Assembly (NCBI GenBank): GCA_902625215.1
Contig: CACOAO010000008.1
Coordinates: forward strand, 1-64,000
DNA length: 64,000 bases
Direction of reading: 5' to 3'
Origin: an uncultured SAR116 cluster alpha proteobacterium
GTDB taxonomy: Bacteria; Pseudomonadota; Alphaproteobacteria; Puniceispirillales; Marisalimonadaceae
A program made the translations under genes and the position numbers. Positions 1 through 9,221 of the stretch are shown piece by piece (position 1 is the stretch's first letter; every line of letters begins with the position of its first letter). The notes under the pieces were generated by a model. It had not been told where the DNA came from and did not search any database. It saw only the letters and a program-made list of their open reading frames with translations.

Positions 1-2730
1 AAACCAATTGAAAATGGAGAATTGCTTAAAGAGATAATTTTACAAATAAAGGATCCCATTAATAAGCACAGACAAAACTCAATTGAATTTCTTATTTACA
101 ACACTATTCCTGGAACAACATCAGCTGCTCTTGAAAAATCTAAGTTTCTAAAAGAAATAATTTTAGAAAGTATAATAGTTGAAGAAATAAAACCATCATT
201 TGCGTTTGAGTTATTATCTCACATGAAAGGTGGTCCATCTATTGAGGTTCTTCTTGATTTAGCTCTTGGCAATAACAAACCAACTGCATTAGATGCTGCA
301 GAAGTACTCAAAACTCAAGTATTCTTATATGAAATTGATACAAATAGGTTGGAAACTGCATACAAAGAAGGTAATAAAATTGCCGAAGATATTTTAAAAA
401 GTTATTCAAAAGCTGAATTTTTTACAAAGCTTCCAGATATTGAGGAAGAGGTAAAAGTTGTAACTTACATTGCTGCAGAAGGAGATATCTCAACTGACTT
501 ATTATCACCTGGAAATCAGGCACACTCAAGATCAGATCGTGAACTCCATGGAAAATGTATGATTTCAGAAAAAGCTCAATCAGAAATAACTGAATTAAAA
601 AAACAACATCCTGATAAACGTGTTATGTTAATTGCAGAAAAGGGTACTATGGGCGTCGGTTCATCAAGAATGTCCGGTGTCAATAACGTCGCCTTATGGA
701 CTGGAAAGCAAGCAAGTCCTTATGTTCCTTTTGTGAATATTGCGCCAATAGTTGCTGGTACAAATGGAATTTCGCCAATTTTTTTAACTACTGTAGGAGT
801 TACAGGAGGAATTGGTGTAGACCTAAAAAATTGGGTAAAAAAACTTGATTCAGATGGTAATCCAATAATAAACAACGATGATAATCCAGTTCTTGAACAG
901 AAATATAGTGTAGATACTGGTACAGTATTAAAAATAAACACAAAAAAGAAAAAACTTTTTGATGAAACTGGAGAAAAAGAATTAGTTGATTTATCATCTT
1001 CCTTTTCACCTCAAAAACAAGAATTCATGAAAGCAGGTGGGTCCTATGCAATTGTTTTTGGAAAAAAATTGCAAAGCTTTGCATGTAAAGTTCTCAATGT
1101 TGAATTTAAATCTGCCTTCGCACCCTCAAAACAAATTTATAATGAAGGTCAAGGATTTACAGCTGTTGAAAAGATATTTAATGCAAATGCGGTAGGGGTT
1201 GAAGAAGGTGTCCTATTACATGCAGGCTCTGATGTGAGGGTAAAAGTAAATATTGTTGGATCACAAGATACTACAGGTTTAATGACGTCACAAGAATTAG
1301 AAGCCATGGCTGCAACTGTAATTTCTCCAACTGTAGATGGAGCGTATCAATCTGGATGTCATACTGCTTCTGTTTGGGATTTTAAGGCTCAAGAAAATAC
1401 TCCAAGGCTTATGAAATTTATGCATAAATTTGGCCTTATTACTGCGCGTGACCCAAAAGATTCTTATCATTCAATGACTGACGTTATCCACAAAGTATTA
1501 AACGATATAACTGTTGATGATTGGTCAATTATTATTGGTGGTGACTCTCATACTAGAATGTCAAAAGGTGTAGCATTTGGGGCAGATTCTGGAACTGTAG
1601 CTTTGGCCTTGGCCACTGGTGAAGCAACAATGCCAATACCAGAGACTGTGAAAGTAACTTTTAAAGGTAAAATGGGTGAACATATGGATTTTAGAGACGT
1701 GGTTCATGCAACCCAAGCCCAAATGCTTAAACAGTTCGGTGATAATGTATTTCAAGGGAAAATTATCGAAGTTCATTTGGGAACTCTTCTTGCAGACCAA
1801 GCTTTTACCTTTACCGATTGGACTGCGGAGATGAAAGCAAAGGCATCAATATGTATTTCAGAAGATGTAACACTAATTAAATCACTTGAAATTGCTAAAG
1901 ACAGAATTCAAGTCATGATCGACAAGGGGATGGAAAACGAAAATAAAATGCTAAACAAGTTAATAGGCATTGCTGAAAAAAGAATTTCAGAAATTAAATC
2001 TGGCAAAAAACCAGCCTTGAGGCCTGATAAAAATGCTAAGTATTCAGCAGAAGTTGAAGTTGACCTAGACTTAATAAATGAGCCAATGATTGCTGATCCA
2101 GATGTTAATAATTCGGATGTATCAAAGAGATATACTCACGATACAATTAGACCAATCTCGTATTATAACGCTGAAAAAAAGGTAGATTTAGGTTTTGTTG
2201 GCTCTTGTATGGTACATAAGGGAGATGTAAAAATAGTTGCACAAATGCTTCGTAACCTCGAAAAAGCCTCTGGTCAGGTAAATTTCAAGGCACCCCTAGT
2301 TGTAGCAGCACCAACCTATAATATAATTGATGAACTTAAAAAAGAAGGTGACTGGAGTATATTACAAAAATATTCAGGATTTGAATTTGATGATAAAAAT
2401 CCTAAAAAAACTGCGCGTCAAGAATATGAAAATATTCTTTATCTTGAAAGGCCAGGATGTAACCTTTGCATGGGTAATCAAGAAAAAGCAGCAAAAGGGG
2501 ACACAGTATTAGCTACTTCAACTAGACTTTTCCAAGGTAGAGTAGTTGAAGATTCTCAAGAAAAAAAGGGAGAGTCATTACTGGCATCAACACCAGTTGT
2601 TGTACTTTCCGCAATTTTGGGTAGGACTCCTACTGTAGATGAATATAAAATAGCTGTTGAGGGAATTGATCTTACTAAATTTGCACCACCTTTAGAAAAA
2701 AACCAAAATAGTTTATCAGCGCATTTTTAA
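1..2730 (+). CDS. acnB: Aconitate hydratase B (5' end outside window)
   Basis: Interconverts citrate and isocitrate in the TCA cycle; AcnB enzymes can also hydrate 2-methylaconitate. The frame is open from base 1, so the first bases are internal codons and roughly 20 residues are missing. The in-frame TTG at 22 is not a credible start. The [4Fe-4S] cysteines are visible as GSCMVHK (near residue 729 counted from base 22) and GCNLCMGN (near 813 and 816), and the substrate-loop motif SGCHTASVWD is present. At over 900 residues it is longer than the 865-residue E. coli enzyme. The extra length and the wording of segments such as GDISTDLLSPGNQAHSRSD and LSHMKGGPSIEVLLDLALG match my memory of the long Bacteroidota AcnB. 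The next gene starts 27 bases downstream. Confidence 0.96.
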   Translation, partial: KPIENGELLKEIILQIKDPINKHRQNSIEFLIYNTIPGTTSAALEKSKFLKEIILESIIVEEIKPSFAFELLSHMKGGPSIEVLLDLALGNNKPTALDAAEVLKTQVFLYEIDTNRLETAYKEGNKIAEDILKSYSKAEFFTKLPDIEEEVKVVTYIAAEGDISTDLLSPGNQAHSRSDRELHGKCMISEKAQSEITELKKQHPDKRVMLIAEKGTMGVGSSRMSGVNNVALWTGKQASPYVPFVNIAPIVAGTNGISPIFLTTVGVTGGIGVDLKNWVKKLDSDGNPIINNDDNPVLEQKYSVDTGTVLKINTKKKKLFDETGEKELVDLSSSFSPQKQEFMKAGGSYAIVFGKKLQSFACKVLNVEFKSAFAPSKQIYNEGQGFTAVEKIFNANAVGVEEGVLLHAGSDVRVKVNIVGSQDTTGLMTSQELEAMAATVISPTVDGAYQSGCHTASVWDFKAQENTPRLMKFMHKFGLITARDPKDSYHSMTDVIHKVLNDITVDDWSIIIGGDSHTRMSKGVAFGADSGTVALALATGEATMPIPETVKVTFKGKMGEHMDFRDVVHATQAQMLKQFGDNVFQGKIIEVHLGTLLADQAFTFTDWTAEMKAKASICISEDVTLIKSLEIAKDRIQVMIDKGMENENKMLNKLIGIAEKRISEIKSGKKPALRPDKNAKYSAEVEVDLDLINEPMIADPDVNNSDVSKRYTHDTIRPISYYNAEKKVDLGFVGSCMVHKGDVKIVAQMLRNLEKASGQVNFKAPLVVAAPTYNIIDELKKEGDWSILQKYSGFEFDDKNPKKTARQEYENILYLERPGCNLCMGNQEKAAKGDTVLATSTRLFQGRVVEDSQEKKGESLLASTPVVVLSAILGRTPTVDEYKIAVEGIDLTKFAPPLEKNQNSLSAHF

Positions 2731-2757
2731 TTCAGGTTTAAATTATTAAGATTATAT

Positions 2758-3897
2758 ATGAAAATAAATAATTTAAATGAACTTAATACTCCATGTTTGA
2801 TTTTAGATAAAAATCTTTTAGAAAAAAACTGTCATAAAGCTAGAGTTAAATGTAGTGAATTAAATACTATATTGAGACCACACGTTAAAACTCCAAAAAG
2901 CATTGAAGTTGCTAAAATTGCACTTGGAAAAGATATTGGACCTATAACCGTTTCAACGCTAGAAGAAGCAGAGTATTTTGCAAGTTCAGGTTTCAAAGAT
3001 ATTACTTATGCTGTTTGCATAATTCCAGCAAAACTTAAAAGATTAAATTATATTCAGCTGAAGTATGACTGTATGATACGTATGGTTATAGACTCAGTTT
3101 TTGTTGCCGAACAAATCGTTAATTATAGTAAATTACATAGTGCAAATTTTGAAGTTATGATTGAAATTGACTGCGGTGAGGGGAGAAGCGGTTTAGGTTA
3201 TCAAGATGAAAAAATTAAAAAAATATCAAAGGTTTTCGTTACAAATCACAATACAAAATTGTTGGGGGTATTAGCTCATGCTGGTCATAGTTATTCAACC
3301 AAAAATAAAAAACAAATTTCATCGATTAGTAACATTGAACGTGAACAGGCTCTTGCCTCCTTAAAGTATTTTGTAAATTCCAAAAATAATTCTCACATCA
3401 TCAGTATAGGATCAACTCCTACAATGTTTTATGCTGAACATTTGAAAGGTATCACTGAAGTAAGAGCAGGGATTTATATGTTTTGGGATTTAGCTCAGGC
3501 TTCAAGAGGAATTTGTGAAATAGAAGACATTGCCCTAACTGTTTTAGCAAGTGTAATTGGTCATAATCAACAAAAAGGAAAAATATTAATCGATGCAGGC
3601 GCATTAGCCTTGTCAAAAGATATTAGTGCAAATAAGTTCATGCCTAAAGCCGGTTTCGGATTAGTTTGTGATCCTAACACTTCAATACCCTATAAAGGAC
3701 TTAACATTTCTGAAGTCCATCAAGAGCATGGATCAATTAAGATAGATGACACCAACTGGTTTGATAAATTACCAATAGGAAGCTTAGTACGCATATTACC
3801 AAACCATGCGTGTTTGACCTGTGCGGCTTATGCTAATTACAATATACTAGAAAATGGAAGTATTATAGATAATTGGTCAAGAACCAACGGTTGGTAA
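2758..3897 (+). CDS. PLP-dependent D-amino-acid aldolase/dehydratase, DSD1/D-threonine aldolase family
   Basis: This is a fold-type III PLP enzyme with an alanine-racemase-like barrel, acting on D-threonine, D-serine or 3-hydroxy-D-aspartate type substrates. The PLP lysine is K44 in RPHVKTPKS, close to the N-terminus as the family requires. The C-terminal metal site is H350-A-C352 in NHACLTC, and the protein ends in a family-like NGW. The length of 379 aa is normal. His-x-Cys at the metal site resembles D-serine dehydratase more than the His-x-Asp I recall for D-threonine aldolase, but this does not settle the substrate. It follows acnB by 27 bases and precedes the HAD hydrolase by 42, so co-transcription is possible. 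Family assignment is firm; substrate is open. Confidence 0.85.
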   Translation: MKINNLNELNTPCLILDKNLLEKNCHKARVKCSELNTILRPHVKTPKSIEVAKIALGKDIGPITVSTLEEAEYFASSGFKDITYAVCIIPAKLKRLNYIQLKYDCMIRMVIDSVFVAEQIVNYSKLHSANFEVMIEIDCGEGRSGLGYQDEKIKKISKVFVTNHNTKLLGVLAHAGHSYSTKNKKQISSISNIEREQALASLKYFVNSKNNSHIISIGSTPTMFYAEHLKGITEVRAGIYMFWDLAQASRGICEIEDIALTVLASVIGHNQQKGKILIDAGALALSKDISANKFMPKAGFGLVCDPNTSIPYKGLNISEVHQEHGSIKIDDTNWFDKLPIGSLVRILPNHACLTCAAYANYNILENGSIIDNWSRTNGW

Positions 3898-3939
3898 TTT
3901 TAAGTTTAAGAATTTTCATTTAATTTTTATAAGATAAAT

Positions 3940-4563
3940 ATGAATAAGTTAAGATATGACACAGTTGTTTTTGATCTTTTAACAGGATTAATTGATTCTT
4001 GGTCCCTGTGGAACGAAGTAGCAGGATGTAAAAAAATGGGGCATAAATGGAGGTCAAGATATCTTGAAATAACTTATGGGACATTTGAATATAAAAAATA
4101 TGAAGATTTAGTTTTACTTGCTGCAAAAGATGTTGGTCTAAATGCAGAATTAGCTAAAAATCTTTTTAAAAAATGGAATTTTCTAAGACCTTGGCCAGAA
4201 ACAAATGAAATTCTAAAATTAATAAGCCAAAAATATTTAATTGGTTTTGCAACTAATTGTTCTATTCAAAAAGGTGAAGAAGCTATGAATGTGATTGACA
4301 TAAATTTTAATTTTTATGTTACTGCTGAAGAGGTTGGGTATTATAAACCACACCCATCTATGTATAATAGAATTTTAGAAAAGATGAATAGCGCTCCTAA
4401 CAGAACGCTTTTTGTTGCTGGATCTACATTTGACGTACATGGAGCAAAAAATATCGGGATGGATGTTTATTGGCACAATAGAATTGGTTTGAATAATGAG
4501 AATAAAAGTGCTGACCATATTGAAGTATCTCTACATAAATTATTAGATATACTTGATTTATGA
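3940..4563 (+). CDS. HAD-family hydrolase, (S)-2-haloacid dehalogenase type
   Basis: A 207-residue HAD hydrolase with a helical cap. The nucleophile is D12 in VVFDLLTGLIDSW. The residue two positions later, which is Asp in phosphatases, is L14 here, as expected for haloacid dehalogenases. Further family segments are FATNCS (motif II), YYKPHPSMY (motif III lysine) and GSTFDVHGAKNIGM, which parallels the dehalogenase form SSN-x-x-D-x-x-G-A. The reaction would be hydrolysis of a 2-haloacid or related substrate through an aspartyl ester. No neighbour names the substrate. The gene converges on the VOC gene with a 10-base gap. Confidence 0.8.
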   Translation: MNKLRYDTVVFDLLTGLIDSWSLWNEVAGCKKMGHKWRSRYLEITYGTFEYKKYEDLVLLAAKDVGLNAELAKNLFKKWNFLRPWPETNEILKLISQKYLIGFATNCSIQKGEEAMNVIDINFNFYVTAEEVGYYKPHPSMYNRILEKMNSAPNRTLFVAGSTFDVHGAKNIGMDVYWHNRIGLNNENKSADHIEVSLHKLLDILDL

Positions 4564-4573
4564 TTTAGTAAGA

Positions 4574-5005
4574 TTAAATCGTCTTACAAGGTACCCAGCA
4601 GAAACCGTCATGATCAACTATATAACATTCCCTCATACCATGAGCTTTATCAGTTGAAGTAGATAAAATAATGTAATTTTCTTTCCTTGCTCTCTCTTCT
4701 GCTTTATCAGGATCACAACCTACAACTCTTAATTCAATTCCTAACCCTTTTGGTTTAGAATTTTTGATAATATTAATATACGGGTGAGTATCATAAGTAT
4801 GATATGAATGTATACACCACCTACTTCCAAACCCTTCTATAGCTGCAAAATCAGGATCTTGATATATAATTTTTGCTTCAATAATTTTATGTAAAAAATT
4901 TACTGAAAGTTTTATGTTCTCAACTAGTAAATTTACGGTTAAGCCCGATAAATCTTTTGAGTATTCATTAGCAGATTTCCAGGGATCTTTTTTTCTTAAT
5001 TTCAT
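4574..5005 (-). CDS. VOC-superfamily (glyoxalase/bleomycin-resistance fold) protein
   Basis: A 143-residue protein with the layout of a vicinal-oxygen-chelate domain: a start like LTVNLLVENIKLSVNFLHKII, a middle region with IHSYHTYDTHPY, and an end like GMRECYIVDHDGFCWVPC that resembles the usual catalytic or metal-binding final strand. VOC proteins include glyoxalases, dioxygenases, isomerases and resistance proteins, so the reaction cannot be stated. Possible metal ligands are the histidines near the middle and the glutamate of RECYIVDHDG. It is convergent with the HAD gene and divergent from the DnaJ-domain gene, with a 104-base AT-rich gap between their starts. Confidence 0.7.
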   Translation of the reverse strand: MKLRKKDPWKSANEYSKDLSGLTVNLLVENIKLSVNFLHKIIEAKIIYQDPDFAAIEGFGSRWCIHSYHTYDTHPYINIIKNSKPKGLGIELRVVGCDPDKAEERARKENYIILSTSTDKAHGMRECYIVDHDGFCWVPCKTI

Positions 5006-5109
5006 AACTATCCCAATTCAAATAAGAGGTTAAATACTTTATAATTTATTTTAAATTATTATATATAAATCATAAAAATTAAACTTGTTATAACTTTGAG
5101 AAATAAATC

Positions 5110-5835
5110 ATGTCAATTTGGGGAAGTTTACTAGGTGGTGTTATTGGTTTTTCTTTAGGTGGTCCTTTTGGAGCTTTGCTAGGATCATTTTTAGGAGGAA
5201 AAATTTCAAATATTAGCTCATCAAATACATTTGCAAGTCAACAAAATTCACAACAAATTTTTGCTTTATCATTAATAATTCTTTCTGCAAAACTAAGCAA
5301 AGCTGATGGAAGAGTTAGTAAAGAAGAATTAATTGCAGTAAAAGACAAACTTCAAATACCAGATAGTGAAATTGATCAGGTAGCTAAAATTTTTAATAAG
5401 GCAAAAGATGAAAGCACAGGATATGAACCTTATGCGAAACAAATTTCTGAAATTTTCAAGCGTAATCAGAATGTTTTAGAAGAAGTCATTAATATTCTTT
5501 TTTACATTGCAGAGGCTGATGGAAATGTTAGTAATGAAGAAGAGGCAATGATAGCTAACATTGCTTTTATCTTTGGCCTTAGTCAAAATCAATATGAAAG
5601 TATTAAAGAGTCCAGAAAAGCTTCAGACAAACTTAATCCATATATAGTATTAGAAAGTCAACCAACTGATGATCTGAAATCAATTAGAAAAAAATATATT
5701 AAACTTTCAAAGGAACACCATCCAGATCTTTTAATAAGTAAAGGTGTACCTAGTGAAGTCATAAACGAAAGTAAAAATAAAATGAGAGCAATTAATGCTG
5801 CTTGGGACCAGATACAAAAATTGAAAAGCAATTAA
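5110..5835 (+). CDS. DjlA-like co-chaperone with TerB and DnaJ domains
   Basis: A 241-residue protein in three parts. Residues 1-33 form a glycine-rich, probably membrane-inserting segment with GG and GxxxG patterns. Residues about 50-170 form a TerB-like helical domain with two acidic DG repeats (SKADGRVSKEEL and AEADGNVSNEEE). The C-terminus is a J-domain with KKYIKLSKEHHPDLL, containing the HPD tripeptide needed to stimulate DnaK. This is the DjlA architecture, a membrane-anchored Hsp70 partner. It stands alone between divergent and convergent neighbours. Domain calls are confident; the client process is unknown. Confidence 0.85.
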   Translation: MSIWGSLLGGVIGFSLGGPFGALLGSFLGGKISNISSSNTFASQQNSQQIFALSLIILSAKLSKADGRVSKEELIAVKDKLQIPDSEIDQVAKIFNKAKDESTGYEPYAKQISEIFKRNQNVLEEVINILFYIAEADGNVSNEEEAMIANIAFIFGLSQNQYESIKESRKASDKLNPYIVLESQPTDDLKSIRKKYIKLSKEHHPDLLISKGVPSEVINESKNKMRAINAAWDQIQKLKSN

Positions 5836-5848
5836 GTACCATTTTAAC

Positions 5849-6670
5849 TTACTTTACACCATTTAAATCAAACTCATTTTCAAAAAATTTACTCATATCA
5901 TTTTTATACCAATCATCATAATCCCATGTTTCAGATGCAATAAGATGGGCTTTTGGTAAGTAAATTTGAGCATCTAAAATATTATTGTTTGCATTAACTC
6001 TAATAAATTGTCTGAAATAACTTTCACCTTCAAATTTATCTAATGTTATTAACTCATTGTAAGTGAGACTTGTTGCTATTAAACCATCAACAATATCTTT
6101 TTCATTATTGGTATATTTTATCAAAGGATAATGAGCACCTTTAACTTTAAATACTTTATATTTTTGTAAAGTAGCAGTATACATCATATTTTTTCTTATA
6201 TCTTTGCCAAGCACTGCTGTTCTTACTTCTGAAGATCTTAATGTGCCATAAAAAAATACTGAATATTGAATTTTATATTTTTTAAGTTCGTCTCTAATTC
6301 TTTTTTCATAAGAAAAACAATTATTATTTTTGTTAAATTTCTTAAAATATTCCTCTGTGTTCCCATCTAATTCATGATTTATATAATTTACACAGCTTTT
6401 TATGTAATTGTTAATTAAAGTAGAAATCTCATGATTGTAATTTTTAATATCAAACAAATTTGTAATTAAAATTAAATATTTTAATTCGTTTATATTAAAA
6501 TCTCTTAAAACAAAACTTAACTGTAAATATGTATCCTCAAATCTATAATCATGTGGAAATTCTTCATTCCATAAATCAGTATCAAGGGTCCAGTTTTGTT
6601 TAAGATTTTTATTTAAAATTTCTAATTTTAAAATTTTAATATCATCATTAATTTTAAATTCTTTATCCAT
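5849..6670 (-). CDS. Gamma-glutamylcyclotransferase-like (AIG2/GGCT fold) protein with an unknown N-terminal domain
   Basis: A 273-residue protein. Residues about 137-250 look like a GGCT/AIG2 domain: the substrate-loop motif FFYGTL at 139-144, a central VDGLIATSLTYNEL strand and turn, and LDKFEGESYFR, in which E214 sits where the catalytic glutamate is expected. GGCT enzymes release 5-oxoproline from gamma-glutamyl compounds. The first 130 residues are rich in Asn, Lys and Ile, and I do not recognise them. The ATG start at 6670 leaves a 91-base divergent gap to the TauD gene. Whether the domain is catalytic cannot be decided by eye. Confidence 0.65.
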   Translation of the reverse strand: MDKEFKINDDIKILKLEILNKNLKQNWTLDTDLWNEEFPHDYRFEDTYLQLSFVLRDFNINELKYLILITNLFDIKNYNHEISTLINNYIKSCVNYINHELDGNTEEYFKKFNKNNNCFSYEKRIRDELKKYKIQYSVFFYGTLRSSEVRTAVLGKDIRKNMMYTATLQKYKVFKVKGAHYPLIKYTNNEKDIVDGLIATSLTYNELITLDKFEGESYFRQFIRVNANNNILDAQIYLPKAHLIASETWDYDDWYKNDMSKFFENEFDLNGVK

Positions 6671-6761
6671 AATATTATTATATACTTTTCATTGATTTAA
6701 AAAAAAGAATTAAATAACGTTAAAATATGTTTAAAATATTTGTGGTCACAGAGGATAAATA

Positions 6762-7616
6762 ATGATTACAAATAAACTGGGAAAATTTATTGCTATAGAG
6801 ATAAAAGACCTTGATGTGAGAGAGGTCATTAGTAAAGAAACTATTAATAAAATTTCTGATATTTTAACAGAATATTCAGTAGTTGTGATAAGAAATCAAA
6901 ATATTACAAATGATGAGCATATAAAGTTTAGTGAAAATTTTGGTAATCTTGAATTAACAAAAGTTGGGACAGATGGTTCTGGATCAAAACTTATTATTCT
7001 TCGCAACTTTGACGAAAGTGGAAATATTTTACTTCCAACAGATAGACAAAGGTTAAATAATCTAGCTAATCAAGAGTGGCATAGTGATAGCTCATTTAAA
7101 CAAATTCCATCAAAATTATCGATTTTATCCGCTAAAATTATCCCGTCAAATGGAGGAAATACAGAGTTTTTGTCTATGAGAGCCAGTTATAATGCCTTAC
7201 CTCAAGATTTAAAAATAAAGATTGATGATAAAGTCTGTTGGCACGATTATTCACATGGAAGATCAAAAATCGATCCAAACTTAGTTACTCCTGAGGAAAA
7301 ACAAGCTCTTCCCCCAGTAAAACAAAAATTAGTTTTGTGTGAGAACAAGCATGGCAAATCTCTCTATTTAGGTGCACATTGCAGAAATGTTGATGGGATG
7401 TCAGAAAATGATAGTAATGCTCTTCTAGCTGAAATTAATTCATATATTGATACAGAAAAATTTTCATATTCTCATGTTTGGGAACCATTCGATTTAATAA
7501 TGTGGGATAATAGAGCTGTATTACATAGAGCTACTCCAATAAAAGGCAAAATTGAAAAAAGGTTAATGGTTCGAACAACGGTAGCTGGGCAAACACCAAC
7601 TATAAATGAAAATTAG
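6762..7616 (+). CDS. TauD/TfdA-family 2-oxoglutarate, Fe(II)-dependent dioxygenase
   Basis: A 284-residue non-heme iron dioxygenase. The facial triad is visible as H107-x-D109 in QEWHSDSSF and H255 in AVLHRATP. The 2-oxoglutarate-binding arginine is R267 or R271 near KRLMVRTTVAG. Family members hydroxylate taurine, 2,4-D, alkyl sulfates, phosphonates and other small acids, and the substrate cannot be read from the sequence. The GMC oxidoreductase starts 13 bases downstream on the same strand, so the two are very likely co-transcribed and may act in sequence: hydroxylation, then oxidation of the alcohol. Confidence 0.88.
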   Translation: MITNKLGKFIAIEIKDLDVREVISKETINKISDILTEYSVVVIRNQNITNDEHIKFSENFGNLELTKVGTDGSGSKLIILRNFDESGNILLPTDRQRLNNLANQEWHSDSSFKQIPSKLSILSAKIIPSNGGNTEFLSMRASYNALPQDLKIKIDDKVCWHDYSHGRSKIDPNLVTPEEKQALPPVKQKLVLCENKHGKSLYLGAHCRNVDGMSENDSNALLAEINSYIDTEKFSYSHVWEPFDLIMWDNRAVLHRATPIKGKIEKRLMVRTTVAGQTPTINEN

Positions 7617-7628
7617 ATTAAAAATGTA

Positions 7629-9221
7629 ATGGAAAACTTTGATTATATAGTTGTTGGAGCTGGATCATCTGGTTCGGTTTTAGCAAACAGGTTATCAGAA
7701 AACAACAAAGTAAAAATTTGTATAATTGAGACCGGAGGAAAAAATCAGCATCCATATATAAAAATGCCAGCAGGTTTTATAAAAACAATTAATGATAAAA
7801 GATTTAATTGGTGTTTTAAAACTGAAGGAAGTAATAACGTAAATAATCGAGAAATACCCTTTCCAAGGGGTAAAGGTTTTGGTGGTTCAAGTTCCATTAA
7901 TGGTCACCTGTATGTTAGGGGTCAACCGGATGATTATAATCAGTGGGCACAATTAGGTAATATTGGTTGGTCATATGATGATGTACTTCCATATTTTAAA
8001 AAATCAGAATTTAAAGAGAATGGGAATGAAATAACTCGTGGTAAAGATGGACCTTTGCATGTTTCTGATATTGTTGAAAAACATCCTTTATGTGAGGAAT
8101 TTATTAGAGGTTCTAGTGAATTAGGCATACCAATTCAAAAAGACTATAATTCAGGTGATCAGGAAGGTATTTTTTATTACCAACGTACCATTAAAAATGG
8201 TATGAGATTTAGCGCATATGATGCTTTTTTGAAAACTGCGTTACAAAGAAAAAACGTAAATGTTAAAATGCATACGACAGTTTTAAAAATTATATTTGAA
8301 AATAAAAAAGCAGTTGGCGTAGTTTGTAAAAAAGAAAATAAAATATTTAAAATTTTAGCAAATAAGGAAATTATTTTATGCGCTGGAGCAATTGGAACAC
8401 CGCATTTGCTCCAAGTTTCAGGAATAGGGGATTCAAAATATTTAAAATCTATAGGTGTTGAACCACTATTTGAGATTAAAAATGTTGGTGAAGGTTTACA
8501 AGATCATTATGCTGTCAGGGTTGCTAACAGAATAAACATCCCTGTTTCTCTAAATGAAAAAGCACGCGGTTTTAGACTATTTTTAGAAATAATTAAATGG
8601 TTTACGTCTAAAAAAGGTTTGATTTCATATAGTCCAGCGCATGTAGGAGCCTTTTTAAAATCTTCTCCAAATATAGATTTTCCTGATTTACAGTTTGTTT
8701 TTACTCCGGCCTCTTATACTGAGGGAATGATAGGAAAGCTTCAAAACTTTCCTGGAATGACGTGTGGAGTGTGGCAATCAAGACCCCAGAGTAGAGGCTA
8801 TGTAAGGGCCTCTTCAAATAATATTTCAGATCCACCAATAATACAGCCAAATTATCTAAAAGAAAAAATAGACCAAGATGTTCTGATTGAAGGTGTGAAA
8901 ATTTGTAGGTCACTTTTGAGAACTTCCACTATGAAAAAAATTTCTGTTTATGAAACTCTTCCTGGAGACAATATAAAATCAGATGAAGAAATCTTAAATT
9001 TTATTAGGAATAAAGGAGCTACTGTATATCACGCAATAGGCAGTTGTAGAATGGGTATAGATTATAAAGCAGTTGTTTCTCCATCTCTTAAAATTTATGG
9101 TCTAAACAACATTAGAATTGCAGATGCGTCAATAATGCCAACCATGCCATCGGGAAATACAAATGCTGCAACATTAATGATAGCTGAAAAAGCATCAGAT
9201 CTTATTAAACAAGATTTATAA
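7629..9221 (+). CDS. GMC-family FAD-dependent oxidoreductase (choline/alcohol dehydrogenase type)
   Basis: A 530-residue glucose-methanol-choline oxidoreductase. The FAD-binding motif GAGSSGSVLANRL is at residues 10-22. The first GMC signature is seen in GKGFGGSSSINGHLYVRG and the second in AGAIGTPHLLQVSGIG. The catalytic histidine is in YHAIGSCRMG, and the late family Asn is in SGNTNAATLM. It oxidises a primary alcohol to an aldehyde or acid; similarity to BetA is general and does not prove choline as substrate. It lies 13 bases behind the dioxygenase, and its stop abuts the convergent chaC-like gene. Confidence 0.92.
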   Translation: MENFDYIVVGAGSSGSVLANRLSENNKVKICIIETGGKNQHPYIKMPAGFIKTINDKRFNWCFKTEGSNNVNNREIPFPRGKGFGGSSSINGHLYVRGQPDDYNQWAQLGNIGWSYDDVLPYFKKSEFKENGNEITRGKDGPLHVSDIVEKHPLCEEFIRGSSELGIPIQKDYNSGDQEGIFYYQRTIKNGMRFSAYDAFLKTALQRKNVNVKMHTTVLKIIFENKKAVGVVCKKENKIFKILANKEIILCAGAIGTPHLLQVSGIGDSKYLKSIGVEPLFEIKNVGEGLQDHYAVRVANRINIPVSLNEKARGFRLFLEIIKWFTSKKGLISYSPAHVGAFLKSSPNIDFPDLQFVFTPASYTEGMIGKLQNFPGMTCGVWQSRPQSRGYVRASSNNISDPPIIQPNYLKEKIDQDVLIEGVKICRSLLRTSTMKKISVYETLPGDNIKSDEEILNFIRNKGATVYHAIGSCRMGIDYKAVVSPSLKIYGLNNIRIADASIMPTMPSGNTNAATLMIAEKASDLIKQDL

